Source: Adenanthera pavonina
Taxonomy: Eukaryota; Streptophyta; Magnoliopsida; Fabales; Fabaceae
Reading direction: 5' to 3'
DNA: 64,000 nucleotides
Assembly: GCA_026686845.1 (NCBI GenBank)
Contig: JAIVEN010000015.1
Coordinates: 9,467,501-9,531,500 of the forward strand
In this document: in pieces, positions 50,501-63,263 of the stretch
How positions within the stretch are numbered: the stretch's first letter is position 1
Layout: the number at the start of each line of letters is the position of its first letter
Translations under genes and position numbers: made by a program
Notes under the pieces: generated by a model
What the model saw: only the letters and a program-made list of their open reading frames with translations
What the model was told of the DNA's origin: nothing
Database searches by the model: none

Positions 50501-52895
50501 AATAAATGATGAAATCAAATTGGGCTTTGTTGGTTTGATATACACAGCCTTTATTTTTTTTGTGTCAACCTGGTCTAATATGTAGGCTCATAAAGTTAAT
50601 TACTAGGCCACGGCACAAGCGTTAATCAAGAGGCCATCAATATCAATCAATTTAATTTAAACTATTAAAAATACATCAATTTCTAAATAATTCGTTATAA
50701 TTTAAGAAATTTCAATGTCGTCCTACAGTTTAAATTGTTTATAAAGTCAACCCCTACAACACTAAACGTTTGCAAATTAGTCTTCTAGATGGTGACATGA
50801 CATGATGGCATCTTAAAACGTTGGTGTGATGTGGAACACACACAAACAGATGACGTGGAAAGCTTGGATGCCCCGTGGACACGGCAATTCTCTTTCTCTC
50901 TGTCTGGACATGCAGCAACTTGCACACTTCCTTTGGGAAATGGAGGAGCAAAATACATTATGATCTGCAAAAGAAGAGTGCTGCATTTCTGACTAAAAGA
51001 AAAGGCAAAATCTATCAAACAATGTGCAGACTTTATCAGCAGCTCCTTATCTATTCATTTCTTATGGCTTAGAAAACATTAATTGTTGATATTTCTCGTT
51101 GTTGAAATAATTTTAATATCTTATTTGAATTAGCATTAATCAATTGTTAAATTAATTATCAGATGACAATTATTAAAATTTAAATAACTATATTTTAGCA
51201 TTTTATTAAAATTGATTGAATATAATTAATTAAATCATAATAAGTTAGAATATTCAAGTTATATAATTTGAAAGAGACTCAACTCATGGACTAAATTTTA
51301 AAATCTAACAATTTTATTTAAGCTGATCAAGAGCATTTTGATAATTGATCATTTTATTTCATAACCCTTTTATATATGGTTTTGAACATTTGCACTAGCA
51401 AGCTTCATTCTTGCTCTCTTAGTTTAGTTGATGTGGCATTTTTTCTCTTCCTCGTTCCTCCTTATCATCTTCACTATAGTTGCAAGAATGAGTAGCCCAT
51501 TATTAACAATAAATGTTTCCATTTTCAGCACCTGCACACACACACATATAATTGGCATCCAACTTAAACTTTTTGAAATGATGCCTGTGAAGTTATCTAT
51601 CTGCATGCTTTTGATGCATAACAGATACATAATGAATTAGGCATTTTAAGAGGAATTGTCTTCTCCAGCAGCATTCTTAACCTTCAAAAGTGATTTGTTG
51701 AAGTTATTTTTCACCTCATTGATTCCTACTAATGAACTAAAATTGATGTATTCACATTTTAAACTTGATTTGGTTCTAATGCAGAGTCGCATTTTTTTCT
51801 TTTGTTATTTTCTTCAATCTCTTCTTGAATTCACTTGTAGCATCTTCACTTTGACTGCTGAAGTATTACTTGGGTCGTTTTTATTTGTTACCTACAAATC
51901 AAAACTCCTTGAGAAAACAAATAATTAATCCCTAAGGGTAGTGACATGACTGCCAGAGGGAGAGTCACAGATGAAAGATAAGTAACAGATCAGCACTAAA
52001 AAAGATGCTCTCCAGTTAGATTCAGTTAGGTACCAAGAAAACAATTATCCCCACCTCTAGATATCATAAAAGAAGAAAGGCTGCTAGGCTCTTCAATTTT
52101 TAAATAATTCCTCGGAGCATCTTTCCATGTCAGCAATTAATTAACGTTTATCCATGTAACCTTTAAGCAAAGTCGTGGATCTAAACTTTGAGAATGAAAA
52201 AAAGTGCATTAGAAGAATTATCACTAATTAGACCCAACATTGCTCAAATTTGACTGGTACTACTAGATAATAGAGTATAAATTTGACTTCAATTTAGGAA
52301 TTCCCAATCCTAATAACATGTCTATAAATTTAATCATCAAGCCAAAGTTCCTTGTTTTGTAACTTTTTTTCTTTGTCAACCATTGTTTTTTAAACAAGAT
52401 AATAGTCCCCATTCTCCAAGAAGCCCCAAGAGACAAAAATGAGTGAATAAAAAAAATCCAAACATTAAGCTTTTATAAGAAGGTGAGTAAATTACTAGCA
52501 AGAGGTGGTTTAAAATAAAAGAAAAAAGAAAAAGAAAAAGGTGGCAAATTGAAAGCATTTGTCCGGTCCCGTCCAAGCCCAAACACTAAGCCCATCCTGG
52601 ATGGTAAGCTGGTGATATTCTGCAACCTTACCACAAAGTGGTTGGCTATGTGAACTTCTTCTGCCATAAGAGTTTGAAGTTGAAGTTGTATCAGTAATGA
52701 AATTATCATTTATTTTTTGTCGGGTGATATAAAGATTATATTCAGCACAATTTCCATAGGGCGCATCTTGGGTTATACCCCATATACTCCTATTTATAAG
52801 ATCCTTTTTAGAAGTTTTTACACTTTACAACAAAATGTGTGAAACATTTATTATTTTTTTCCAAACATGTCCTTCATGAATATTGTATTAGAAGA
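47521..52895. other. AT-rich spacer between the two duplicated blocks
   Basis: No gene recognised on either strand. It includes a (TA)n tract at about 47600-47625 and poly-T at about 49756-49767. Short open frames at 50754-51072 and 51428-51928 have no family features. Confidence 0.55.
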
Positions 52896-54650
52896 GGAAA
52901 CAAATACTAAAAGAATAGTATGGAATTCAAAACACAAATAGAATCCTTGAATATATGAAATAAACTCACCTTGATTCAGGAGTCGGCTGCATAGAGGAAG
53001 GGCTTCCATGAAAGGTGCAAGTTTCTGGTGTTCTGCCAGCAGCTCCGCTAAGTACTGACTAGAAGAAAAGCAAATAAGAAACCAAGGCCAGGTTCTGGAG
53101 TTACTTCTTAAACACTATACTTATCATATATGCAAACACAGATCACTGAAAAAAGATCACAAGTTTTATTATATATAAATAAATAGATATAAGAACAATC
53201 GCCCCCTACCTGTCAACATCAAAATTGCTTCTCATGTTTATATTGGGTGAATTAGCCCTTACAGGTGCAGGTGAGGAAATTTGATTATACAACCCAGACA
53301 TCAAATTCTCCAAGAATATGCTTTGGCCAGAAAGATTAGGCAAAAAAACTCAAAGGAAACAAGAAGGAAGATCACTCACAAAATCCTGCAAAGATAGAAT
53401 CAATCACCTATACTTGAAAGGCAAAGAGAAATAGGGGAAGAACCTAAGGCACAAAACAACAAACAGATGGAGTTCACTTTTGTAGCTCAGTAGTAAAAGC
53501 AAGCTTTAAAGACTGTATGGCTCCCTGTATCTCTCTCTGGATCTGTTTTTATTGTACTTTCGTTAGCTTCTTTTGCATATGCACAGCTGTGAAAAAAAAT
53601 TTCACAAGAACTCTCTAATCTGAAAACTATGTATTAGATTGAAGGAAAAAGAGAGACGGAAGGAAGTCAAAGAAATGAAGAAAGCTAAGCTTGAAATCTT
53701 CAAATCAAAATAAGAAGAGAGTAAGGAATGGCAAATAAAGATGGTGAATGGAAAGTATCAAGTATGAAGCACGCTCCAATAGAGGTGCGTGGAGAGAGAT
53801 TTGGTTCAATCGCAACAAGAGACCTAATAAGCAACGTGGGTCACTGGTTCTCTCTGTCACCAGATCATGAGCTTCTTTCTAGATTGAAAGAAAACCAATC
53901 ACCCTCATGCTTTACGCTTAGAAATAAAATCAAATCATGTTCCTTCATCTTCTTTCCCCCTCAAAGTTTTACTCAGTCGTTTACAGCCACCAAAAACATA
54001 TATAAATATCTTTCAGCAACCTCCAAAACAAGCACCTCCTTACAGCTTCCCTAACTAGCAAATTAAAAATATAATATAAAACAAATTATAATATTAATAA
54101 TATAATAAATGAGGGGCAAAAATGATATATCACTATATATTATCTTATATTATGAAATAAAAAAAATTTCTCGTGTTACCTTTTAATATGGAATGGAGGG
54201 AGAAGTGAATTAATACATGTAGGAAGTCATAGGAATTATGAAAATAATGTAGAACTATCAGTTTGAATTACGTCACTGCATTCTAGAGGTGCCATTTTTT
54301 TTCTTGCCAACCTAGAGGTACCATTTTTTGAGAAAGCGAAGAAAGATATTTTGAAAGGAGTTCTCATTTCCTGAAAAGTAAACCCAAGTGCATGGTTAGA
54401 TCCTTTTTAATAGCTATGAGAATTATTAACTTATAGTTTTGTAAAATAAAAATATCCGAATAAGAGATATTTTTTAAGCATTGAACATGGTTAGATCCTT
54501 TTCAATAGCTATGAGAATTATTAACTTATAGATTTGTAAAATAAAAATATCCGAGTAAGAGATATTTTTTAAGCACTGAAAAAAGTCATTACGAATTATA
54601 GTAAGGATAAATTAGATATATTTTTTTAAACATTATTATCTAAATAATAA
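52896..54650 (-). pseudogene. Duplicate of KH-gene promoter and first two exons
   Basis: Exon 1 copy at 53301-53210 and exon 2 copy at 53058-52970 keep the ATG, both splice sites and the frame. They encode the first 60 residues of the KH protein, with one visible change (DVDS for DVES). The copy ends 74 bases into the next intron at 52896, where unrelated sequence begins, so the KH domain itself is missing. It sits upstream of the full gene in the same orientation. Its promoter and intact donor could therefore feed a transcript that splices into exon 3 of the full gene. On its own it is a truncated pseudogene. Confidence 0.85.
54391..54580. repeat. 95-bp tandem duplication at the edge of the KH duplicate
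   Basis: Two adjacent 95-base units (54391-54485 and 54486-54580), each starting CATGGTTAGATCCTTTT and ending near GATATTTTTTAAGCA. The parent block at about 47380-47470 has only one unit. Confidence 0.92.
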
Positions 54651-55815
54651 GGTTGTGATTCGTAAATCAACTTACTGCTTGCTCAATTTATGCTTCTTCA
54701 AGTTCAAGGCTCTAGCAATCTTAGTCCCTCCACTCTGATTAATTTTTAAATTAAAATTAAAAATTAAAACCCCCCACGACAATGGCTTTAACAAATTATT
54801 ATGTCTTTTCCCCCATCGAAATGACTTATCGAAATGACTTTGTTTAAATGGAATAAGTCTACTTGGAAATTTCTTGCACTTTCAAAAAGAGAACTGATAT
54901 CAGATAGACTCAATTTTGACTAGAAATTCATACAATGGCTGACCTTTTTCCTATTTCAAAACACCCAGACCTCTTTCGTTATCCCAAAGCGACCAAACTG
55001 TTGATGTATGCTAGCAATATAAGTATTTTTGAATTATATGATAATCTGATTATTTTTACTATTTCACTTATCAAGTCATTCAATAAATTTTAAATCGGTC
55101 TCAGCAGCCTCTCGAATAGGAAATTGAACATCACCAGTAACATAGTGCCATCAAAAAACCGCACATAAGTTTTACTTAATTCGTGGCAACCTCAGTCTTT
55201 TCCATAACAAATTCAAAAGAAAAAAATGTCAAAAATGTGTTAAAAAAAAAAAGCTCACTCGAATGTGGACACGTGCTAGGAGAAGAGGAAAAAAACATAG
55301 CACTAAGGAGAAGGCGCGTGTGGGTGCGTCCCTGGGAGAATGACCAAATTTCGTGGGTTGATCGGCCAGAGGGAGACGAAGACGGCGGAGGAGCGCATGG
55401 TGCTGGAAACCTCAAGGAGCAACGCAGATCTAGACGAAACCAAATGAGATCGCGGAATGAAGAGGAAGTGCGTGGAGGCTCATGTGGAGGACTTCAGTGG
55501 CCGGACTGACAGAGGCAAGAGGGAGCGTGGACATGGAGGACGTCAGTGGAGGTGCTAAATGAAGGAAGGGGAAAAAATAATATTAAGGCATTGATGCCAT
55601 GAAAAGAGAGAAAAATAAATTGTTGTACTGTATATTACTCAAATGACAATTATAATATATATACACGTAAAGTGAATCCCCGAAAATCCCAATAATCACT
55701 AAGATAGATGCAAAATAATATTAAATAATGACCAAGATACACAATCATAACCGAATATTCAGCATTTAACACACTTAACTAACAATATCTCCTCTAAATT
55801 CAAATTTTATATCCA
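54651..55815. other. Intergenic region with a GC-rich island
   Basis: Mostly AT-rich, but about 55250-55560 is clearly richer in G, C and purines. It has open frames on both strands (plus 55183-55509; minus 55176-55415) that I cannot assign. Within it, GTGGAGGACTTCAGTGG and ATGGAGGACGTCAGTGGAG are a near repeat about 55 bases apart. It may be a degraded promoter, leader or repeat. Confidence 0.4.
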
Positions 55816-56461
55816 TCTATTATATATATATATATAAAAGTATAACCAAAAGTTGAAATCTTAGGCACCCACGTCAGCATTTCAAAAAAAATTAGTAAAA
55901 TTTGAATTATTATTTTTAAGATTTTATATTAGTTTTTTACTATTATATCTTAATAGTAGTTAAGATATCAAGATTTGCACTTTTAGATATTATTATAAAT
56001 CAATAGTTTATATTCATCCATAAATTAATTTATGAGATTATATTGTTAGTTATTTATTATTATATCTTACCAGCAGTTAAGATATGAGATTTAGAAATTG
56101 TTATGGTAATCTTTTCTTCTTTTGGGATATATGTTTATTTATGAATATATTATATTTATTTTTTGTGTTTTATCCTATTGTTTATTTTATTTATAATGTG
56201 TAATGGTTAAACTATTTATTTTTAAGTTGTTTTTATTTGTTGAATGATATTTGAGAAATGTTGTTATGATATGATTGCAATCGAAATTGATTCTTTTTTT
56301 ATTATTGTGATGTGGTATTTTTTTCTGTAAAATCAGCATTTTTATTTGACTACATACCGCAATTTTCATCGTACCTCAAGTAGTTATTGTTATAATTTAT
56401 TTTTTTATTTTTTCATTGTTTCTTCATGTTCAAGAACGTTTGTGAGGTGTCTTATGGTATT

Positions 56462-57156
56462 ATGAAGGCTATCAATCCTCTAAGACATGATTGGTGAATT
56501 AAAGTTAAAGTTATACGATTTTGGAAGTTGCCCTCACATCATTCACCAAATGATTATAACTCAATTAAGTTAGTTTTGCAAGATACTGATGTAAGTTTTT
56601 AATGTATAGTATATATATTGTCCTATAGTGGTTATGTTATTATCTCTAACTTTATTATTTTTTATATTAAATTAAGGTAATCGTATTCATGGAGTGATCA
56701 AAAAAGTGTATTTCTTCAAATTTAAGGATATATTGAAGAAGGACAAATTATACATTATAAAGACATTTGGTGTTGGAAATAATACCGGTTCATACCATAC
56801 CACTAACTATGAATTCAAATTACATTTCAAATATTCAACATATGTACAATTACAAGTTGATAATGGAGATATACATTCATATGATTTTTTGTTTACTTCT
56901 TTTAATAAAATCCTATCAAGGAATTCTGATAATTGTTTCTTAATTGGTATAAATAATTTTAATTATATTCAATTTTACGTTTTAATTTATTATATGTATA
57001 AATTCATTTATCACTAACCAATTTGTTATAGATGTCATTGGCAAGTTAAGTGGGATTGGAGGGATTGAGCAGCCGATGAAGGATGATAAGCAACAAAAGA
57101 GGGTGGAGATAATAATTAAAGATAATAAATATGTGTGTTTAAAGTTGTTGTATTGA
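56462..57156 (+). pseudogene. RPA70-like single-strand DNA-binding protein remnant
   Basis: Three exon-like blocks: 56462-56590, about 56676-56946 and 57032-57156. Block 1 reads MKAINPLRHDW, a stop at 56495-56497, then IKVKVIRFWKLPSH and NSIKLVLQDTD, the first OB fold of RPA1-type proteins. Block 2 has RIHGVIKKVYFFKFKD, IIKTFGVGNNTGSYHTTNYE and an FKYSTYVQL strand. Block 3, after an AG acceptor, has DVIGKLSGIGGIEQP, the second OB fold. The normal third fold and zinc ribbon are absent. The in-frame TGA and the lack of a clean acceptor before block 2 indicate a pseudogene. Plant Helitrons often carry RPA-like genes. Confidence 0.78.
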
Positions 57157-58865
57157 AATTTATCTTTTTATTTTTTTATTATTAATTAACTATATATATA
57201 TATATATTCATTTTATATATTCATTTATTTTTTATTGTAACGTATCATTTGAATGTTTAATTATATTATAATCATTTAAGTGATAAAATAAAAAAAATAT
57301 TAATTTTAAATAGTTGAGATTTTTCAAGAATTTGAAAAGATTGTTATAAAAATATTTATGAAATTTAATATATAAAAGTAGTTTTTTTATTATTTAATAT
57401 TATATATGATATTGTAAACTTCTTAGTAGTGTATATCTATTATATAAAAATCGTTAAGTTTTTTTCATGTGATGAATATTTAAATGATAGAATTTGCAAG
57501 ATATGAAATACATGGAACTTTTGAGTTTCTATATTAATTTTTTTATTGGATACATTCAATCATTAAAATAATAAAATTAATTAGATATGGTTGAATCAAG
57601 ATGACTTTTGGTCTTATTTTTCCATATAATCATTAATTTTTTTTACTATAAAATTTTAAATAGAAAGAATTATTGAGATATAGTAGAAATTTAGTGGCCA
57701 TAAATATCGTTTAATCAGTCAATAATAATATTATTCTTTTAACAGATGATATTAGCATATTTGATGATAACAAATTAGTAGAAATAAATTAATAAATTAT
57801 TATTATTATTATTTTTCACCTTCATATCAACATGTCATTAAAATAAATGGGAGTTAAGATGGGTAACTATCAATTTTCAAGTTAAGCAACTCAAATTTTT
57901 CAATTAATAAATTATATAATTAATATAATATAATAGATTTTGGTCAATGATCTATTCAATTCATTGATTTTGTATATAAAATAGATTGAATACTTTATTT
58001 AGTCAAAAAATTATATATAAAAACTATAATAAATTATTCTAATCCTAATTAATATTAAATCATATAATTCAACAAATTTTCTAATTAATATAAATTTTCA
58101 AATCGATATTAAATCATTCAATTGGCAAATTAATCAAATTAATAAGAATTTTAGTTAAGATTGATTTAATAATTTAAATGAAATTTTAAATCAATAATTA
58201 TTTAATAAATTTGAATAAAAAAACATAACTAATGACCATTAATTTTGTTCGGTAATTTGGTGATTTAATTTTTTTCAATTATATTTGAATGAATATATTA
58301 AAATAAAACTATCTTTAGCAAATCAATTTGTATTTAATGTTATTTTAGATTTCAACTTCATTCAATTTTATAGATTATAATATTTCTAATAAATATTTTT
58401 TCATATCAAATGTTATATACATAGGTAAATTGCTACAAATCAAGTTTAGACCATAAAATCAATTTTATAAAAAGATTTTTTTTTTGTGTAGTATCATAAG
58501 TATTAAGGGTAAAGATTGATTACTTAATCTATGATAATTTGAGTTCAAATTTTAAAATTTAAGAATCCATCTAATTAAATTATCATTTCAAACTAAATAA
58601 AAATTAAAAAAAATAAAATCTATAACTTTAATAAAATCTATAATTTAAAAAAAAAAGTAATTTGATATAGATTGATGGTTATTCATGATTGTACAATATA
58701 TTTTTTATTTATTTAGATTTGATTTTATTCATCCATCTTTAAAAAAATTATTATCATCAAAGAAAAAGCTAATTCTTTATAATTTTTAAAATAATTTTTT
58801 ATGGATAACACAATTTAGCTCCTACATATATCTTATGAGATTTTTTTCATTTAAATATTACTTAT

Positions 58866-59160
58866 GTAATATATTATATATACAAAATATAACAAAAAGT
58901 CATAAATTCATGCTACCACATCAGTTTTTCAAAAAAATAAATTTTCTGAATTTTAAGGCTTATGTGTTAAATGACATTTAATTTTTTTCTAACAACTTTC
59001 AATATGAGATTTCCAATTAATTTATTAGTTTTGTATAAATTAATGATCACTTATCTTAAATTTGATATTATTATATTATTTATTTGTTGTTTACTATGAT
59101 CTCCAAATAAGAATTAAAATATGCGAATTTAGAGTTTGTAAAAGTAATTTTAATGAATAT
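58866..59160 (+). repeat. Second Helitron-like 5' end inside the Helitron block
   Basis: TTATATATACAAAATATAACAAAAAG, followed by CTACCACATCAGTTTTTCAAAAAA, parallels the sequence at 55826-55890 (TATATAAAAGTATAACCAAAAG, CACCCACGTCAGCATTTCAAAAAA). Weaker resemblance continues for about 250 bases, including TATTTATTATTATATCTTA-like stretches. Confidence 0.6.
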
Positions 59161-60391
59161 CATCTTTGTAACTGATAATAAAATCAAGCTGGAAAAAAAA
59201 TAATAAAATCAACATATCTTTAATTGAATGGTGAGAAAATAAATTATGGCTATATTTTTCTTAATTTTCATATATTTTACATGATTATATGTTAAATTTA
59301 TAACTTTAAATTAGTTGTGAGTGATTTATTTTTATCCAAAAGTACCATTTATAAGAGGTTATTATGATAGTACATGATTATAATAAAAATTAAATTATTT
59401 TCATTAATTGAATCACGAATTTTTGTCTATAAATACATTTACAAATGTATCATCAAAAATATATTTCAATCAAAATAGGAAAATCAATTAATTTTAAACT
59501 AACTATAATATAAAATATAGAAAATATAAAAAGATAATAGATTTAAAATCATAAATAAAAAAAGTATAAAATCTCAAAAGATAATATATTATTATCTTTG
59601 ACCTATTCATGATATTATGCTATTATTTAAATTTAAATTATACTATTATTCAGATAATTTATATACATGTATATATATTAAACCATTTGTTAAATTTAAT
59701 TAATAGTTATATTTCAATTAAAACATTTTTTCATTATTATTTGTAAATAATTTAATTTAAGAATTTTTGTGATTGCTTATTTGATGTTGTAGACCTATTA
59801 AAAAATTTTAAAGAATTTTCATATGAAAAATAATATTTTATCTATCTACAATATTCTATTTGATATTTGTAGGTTTATCATTGAATTAATATGAAAACTA
59901 ATATGTTATCTTTCAACTTTATAAATAATTGTATCAATTCAAAATGAATTAGCGTGGTCATCTTTTATTTTGTTTGAGAAACCTTTTTTCATCTGCTGTA
60001 ATTCTGCCTATGTCATGTTGAGAGAGTCATCCTTTACTATGTTTAATTTACTCCGTTATTAATGTGTCTTCTATATGTATTTAATTAATAACTACAATCG
60101 AATTATTTATGGATGTGAGTATCTGCAATCTTAAGTTGGTTATTTAATTTCTTATAGATTATAATCGGATTATCTTAATTTATTTAATAATAGTCATATA
60201 ACTTTTTATGTAACCCAACTCTGACAATGTTTAATATCCATTTTCTATTTATTTTTTATGATTTTTATCTACAAATACACACATATAGATTTAATATTTG
60301 ATTTATCATCGCATAATATTTACATATTTGAAATTATATTGTTTGATCTTCTGACAAGTCCACTATTCTGCTATCAAAGTTTTTTTCTTAC

Positions 60392-60395
60392 ACAT

Positions 60396-60432
<37 letters not shown>

Positions 60433-60433
60433 A
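60392..60433. repeat. (CA)n(TA)n compound microsatellite
   Basis: About thirteen CA units (one TA interruption near the left) followed by seven TA units, directly visible. Confidence 0.92.
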
Positions 60434-60777
60434 ATTGTGAATAGGTTCCTTAAAAATAAACACTGTATAAATACTTTGTAAAATATTGCTAGAAAATCAA
60501 TATAACCTCTAATAAAATTGCAAAAAGGAGGATTTGAAGAAAATCTAACTTACATTCTAATATGGAGGATATTTCCAACTAATTCTACAACCTATTTTAT
60601 GCATGATCGATAGTTATTGTCACTCAGATTGAAAGATTTTATCCAAGTTTACATATATTGAATGTGTTGAGAACATTTGTTTAATAGAATATTACTCTTA
60701 AATATTCATTATAGTTATTTGACATACTCTCTAGGGGATGTATAAAAATTTGTATACTTTCCTATTATATATATCTA

Positions 60778-61860
60778 GGAAATGAGGAGTACTTTTTGTT
60801 TATAGATATGAAGACACTGGTAAAACATATGTATGAAATACTCTTTCAACCTCTTTTAGATCTAAAGGTAAAATGGTTCTTAATGTAGCATTAAATGACA
60901 TTGATTCTTTATTATTACCAATTGAAAGAACTCTGCATTTACAATTCTACATATATTTTGATGTTCATGAAGATACTATATGCAATATAAAGCAGTGTAG
61001 TCATCTTGTTGAGCTGTTGGTTCATACTTCATTAATTATATGACATAAAGCACATATTGCCAACAAATTTTGTTTTGAGACTCACGATTAGAGCCTTCGA
61101 TATATCTTAAAACTATCCAATTCTTCAGTTATGATCATTCCTTTTGAAGGTAAAGTAGTTGTATTTGATGGGAATTTTAGATAAATTCTGCCTGTAACAC
61201 CAAGAATGACTTAGGAGGATACAGTTCCTACTACTATTAATTTATCATACATTTGGAATCAATGTAAATTTCTTATTTTTACAAGAAATATAAGATTTCT
61301 TCCAATAAATTCATCTTATGTTTATAGAGAAATACAAGAGTTTGATCACGAGATCCTTTCTATAGGTGATAGAATAATTATTGATCCTAATAATAGGATC
61401 ATTGATATTAAAATTCCTTATAATTTTTTATTGGACATCTCAAACATTCATATCATATCAATTATAGGGACCGCATTCAAATCTCTATAAGAAATTAAAT
61501 ATTTTATCTTATTTATGAGATAGAGCTATATCAGCCCATACTTTGTTTGTTTGATAATGTTAATGAATACATGTTATTTTTATTACCAGATGAAGATATG
61601 GTGTACTGTGGTTTTGATAGTATATTAAAGAAAAATGACAATGTGAATTTTGTTAATAATCTGTACTCCACTAAATTGTTGAATTCAATTTTCATATTAG
61701 GTCTTCCAAATTATGAAATTATATTAAATGTTGGAGCACTTATTATTTTCATGAGAAATATTGACAAGTCATTAGGTTTTTATAATAACACCCATCTCAT
61801 TGTTACACAAACTAGTAAGTATATAATATTTCAAGTTAAAGTCAAGTCTGAATTAAATGC
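60778..61860 (+). pseudogene. Pif1/Helitron helicase remnant
   Basis: Across several frames the order of Helitron helicase motifs can be read: a Walker A relic (YEDTGKTYV, for YGGTGKT) near 60808, RSKGKMVLNVAL near 60859, DVHEDTICNIKQ near 60958, a Walker B relic near 61030 where the expected WDEA is lost to a stop, PFEGKVVVFDGNFR near 61142, SYIWNQCK near 61245, and a long open frame at 61547-61864 with NEYMLFLLP, STKLLNSI, LPNYEIILNVGALIIFMRNID and NTHLIVTQ. These match the C-terminal part of the helicase, where LNSLxFSGIPNHxLxLKVGxPIMLLRNID is typical. Many stops; non-functional. Confidence 0.82.
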
Positions 61861-62340
61861 ATGAACTGTTGAAAGTTTGTATACTCAGAATATTTATGAT
61901 TTCATCAGATTCAAGACTACTATTTAATATGAAAAGACAGTAATTTCTTATAATATTAGCTTTTGTTATGACCATAAACAAGAGTTAGAGGCAAATTCTA
62001 TGCAGCATATGTTTATACTTTCCAAAACCTGTATTTATATATAGATAACTCTATGTTGTTATATTGTGTGTACGATCTAAAAATGAATTGAAGATAATGA
62101 TTTTATATAAGGATGACAATTTACATGACACAACTTTAAATATTGTATACAAAATAGTGTTTAATAATCTTAAGTGATAATTTTGCATTATTATTTTCTT
62201 TATAGTCACATATTATTAATACATTAAATACTTTGTAATATTATTTTGTTCTCCAATTATATATATAATTTTATCATTAAATATGTCTAAAAATGTAGAT
62301 AATTTTATTGATCTCATTCATCGCATGGGTTACATACTAG

Positions 62341-63260
62341 TTGCTCAATATAGTTCATTCTATCATCGAATGAAATATCATTTGTGTTGGTTATTTTTTA
62401 ATATTTGAGAGTTGAGAGGAAAATAAAAAATAGAATTTGGTGGAAGAAATATTTTATTGAATCCCAGATCAAATATTTATACATTTCATAAGAAACTAAC
62501 TTGTAAAAAAATTTGCTACAAATTAGATATTAAATAAAATTAAATTCAAATTTTAAATCTCAACAAATAAAATATTCAAATTGTAATAACTACTTTCACC
62601 ATTTATTTTTTAAAAATTAACAATAATAATAAAATCAAATAAACCTTAAGTCTTAACAACTTCATGAGTCACTTTTCAACACTTCTCCATGACTCTTGTA
62701 ACACCTTATCTTTATATTTCATTTCTCATATATGATATTTTATTTAATGTCCAATTGATGGGTTTAGAAACTTGAAACACTTGAGGGACCTAAATAAAAA
62801 ATTTTAAATTTTTGGTTATTGTTCATATGGTCACATTTTTTTTTGTCTGAACTTTGAAAAATCATAACTAATTTAAAAAAATTGTACAAAAATAGCTAAC
62901 AATATTCTCTACATGATAAAAATAAGCATTTGAACTTTTAATGTGCCAATTGATATAGCTTTTAGCACAAATTTTATTGTTGTTTCCAACTTAAATTTCT
63001 ATCCAGTTTTCGGGTTGAAACTTTGAAAATTTATTTCTCATTCTATTTTGAGCTAATTTGTGTATTCTTTATATCATTGGAAGACTCTCTTGTTTACTAT
63101 CTATTCATATTTATCTTGTACAATTATTCTACTCTTACAGGACAGAATATCATCATACACTATCATGGGTCAAAATCATTTTTTATTAGGACAATTTTAG
63201 GAAAATATGCACTCCTTTCATTTTATAACTCCAATTACATTAAATCAATTTCATATTATG
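62341..63260. other. AT-rich flank of the Helitron
   Basis: No gene recognised; the plus-strand frame 63023-63265 is low-complexity and unsupported. Confidence 0.5.
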
Positions 63261-63263
63261 CAT

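Larger units (their letters stand above)
57157..60777. other. Very AT-rich Helitron interior
   Basis: Apart from the internal 5'-end-like repeat at 58866, nothing coding was recognised. A CA/TA microsatellite lies at 60392-60433. Confidence 0.5.
55816..62340 (+). mobile_element. Decayed Helitron with RPA-like and helicase remnants
   Basis: The left end reads A|TCTATTATATATATATATA followed by GTATAACCAAAAG and CACCCACGTCAGCATTTC, like 5' ends of plant Helitrons, which start TC after an A. The right end reads ATTCATCGCATGGGTTACATACTAG followed by T. It has a short imperfect stem (CTCAT with ATGGG) and the terminal CTAG expected of Helitrons inserted between A and T. Inside, in the same orientation, are an RPA70-like remnant (56462-57156) and a Pif1/Helitron helicase remnant (about 60778-61860). 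No Rep (HUH) domain was recognised. A second, similar 5'-end sequence near 58866 suggests the block is composite. Confidence 0.72.
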
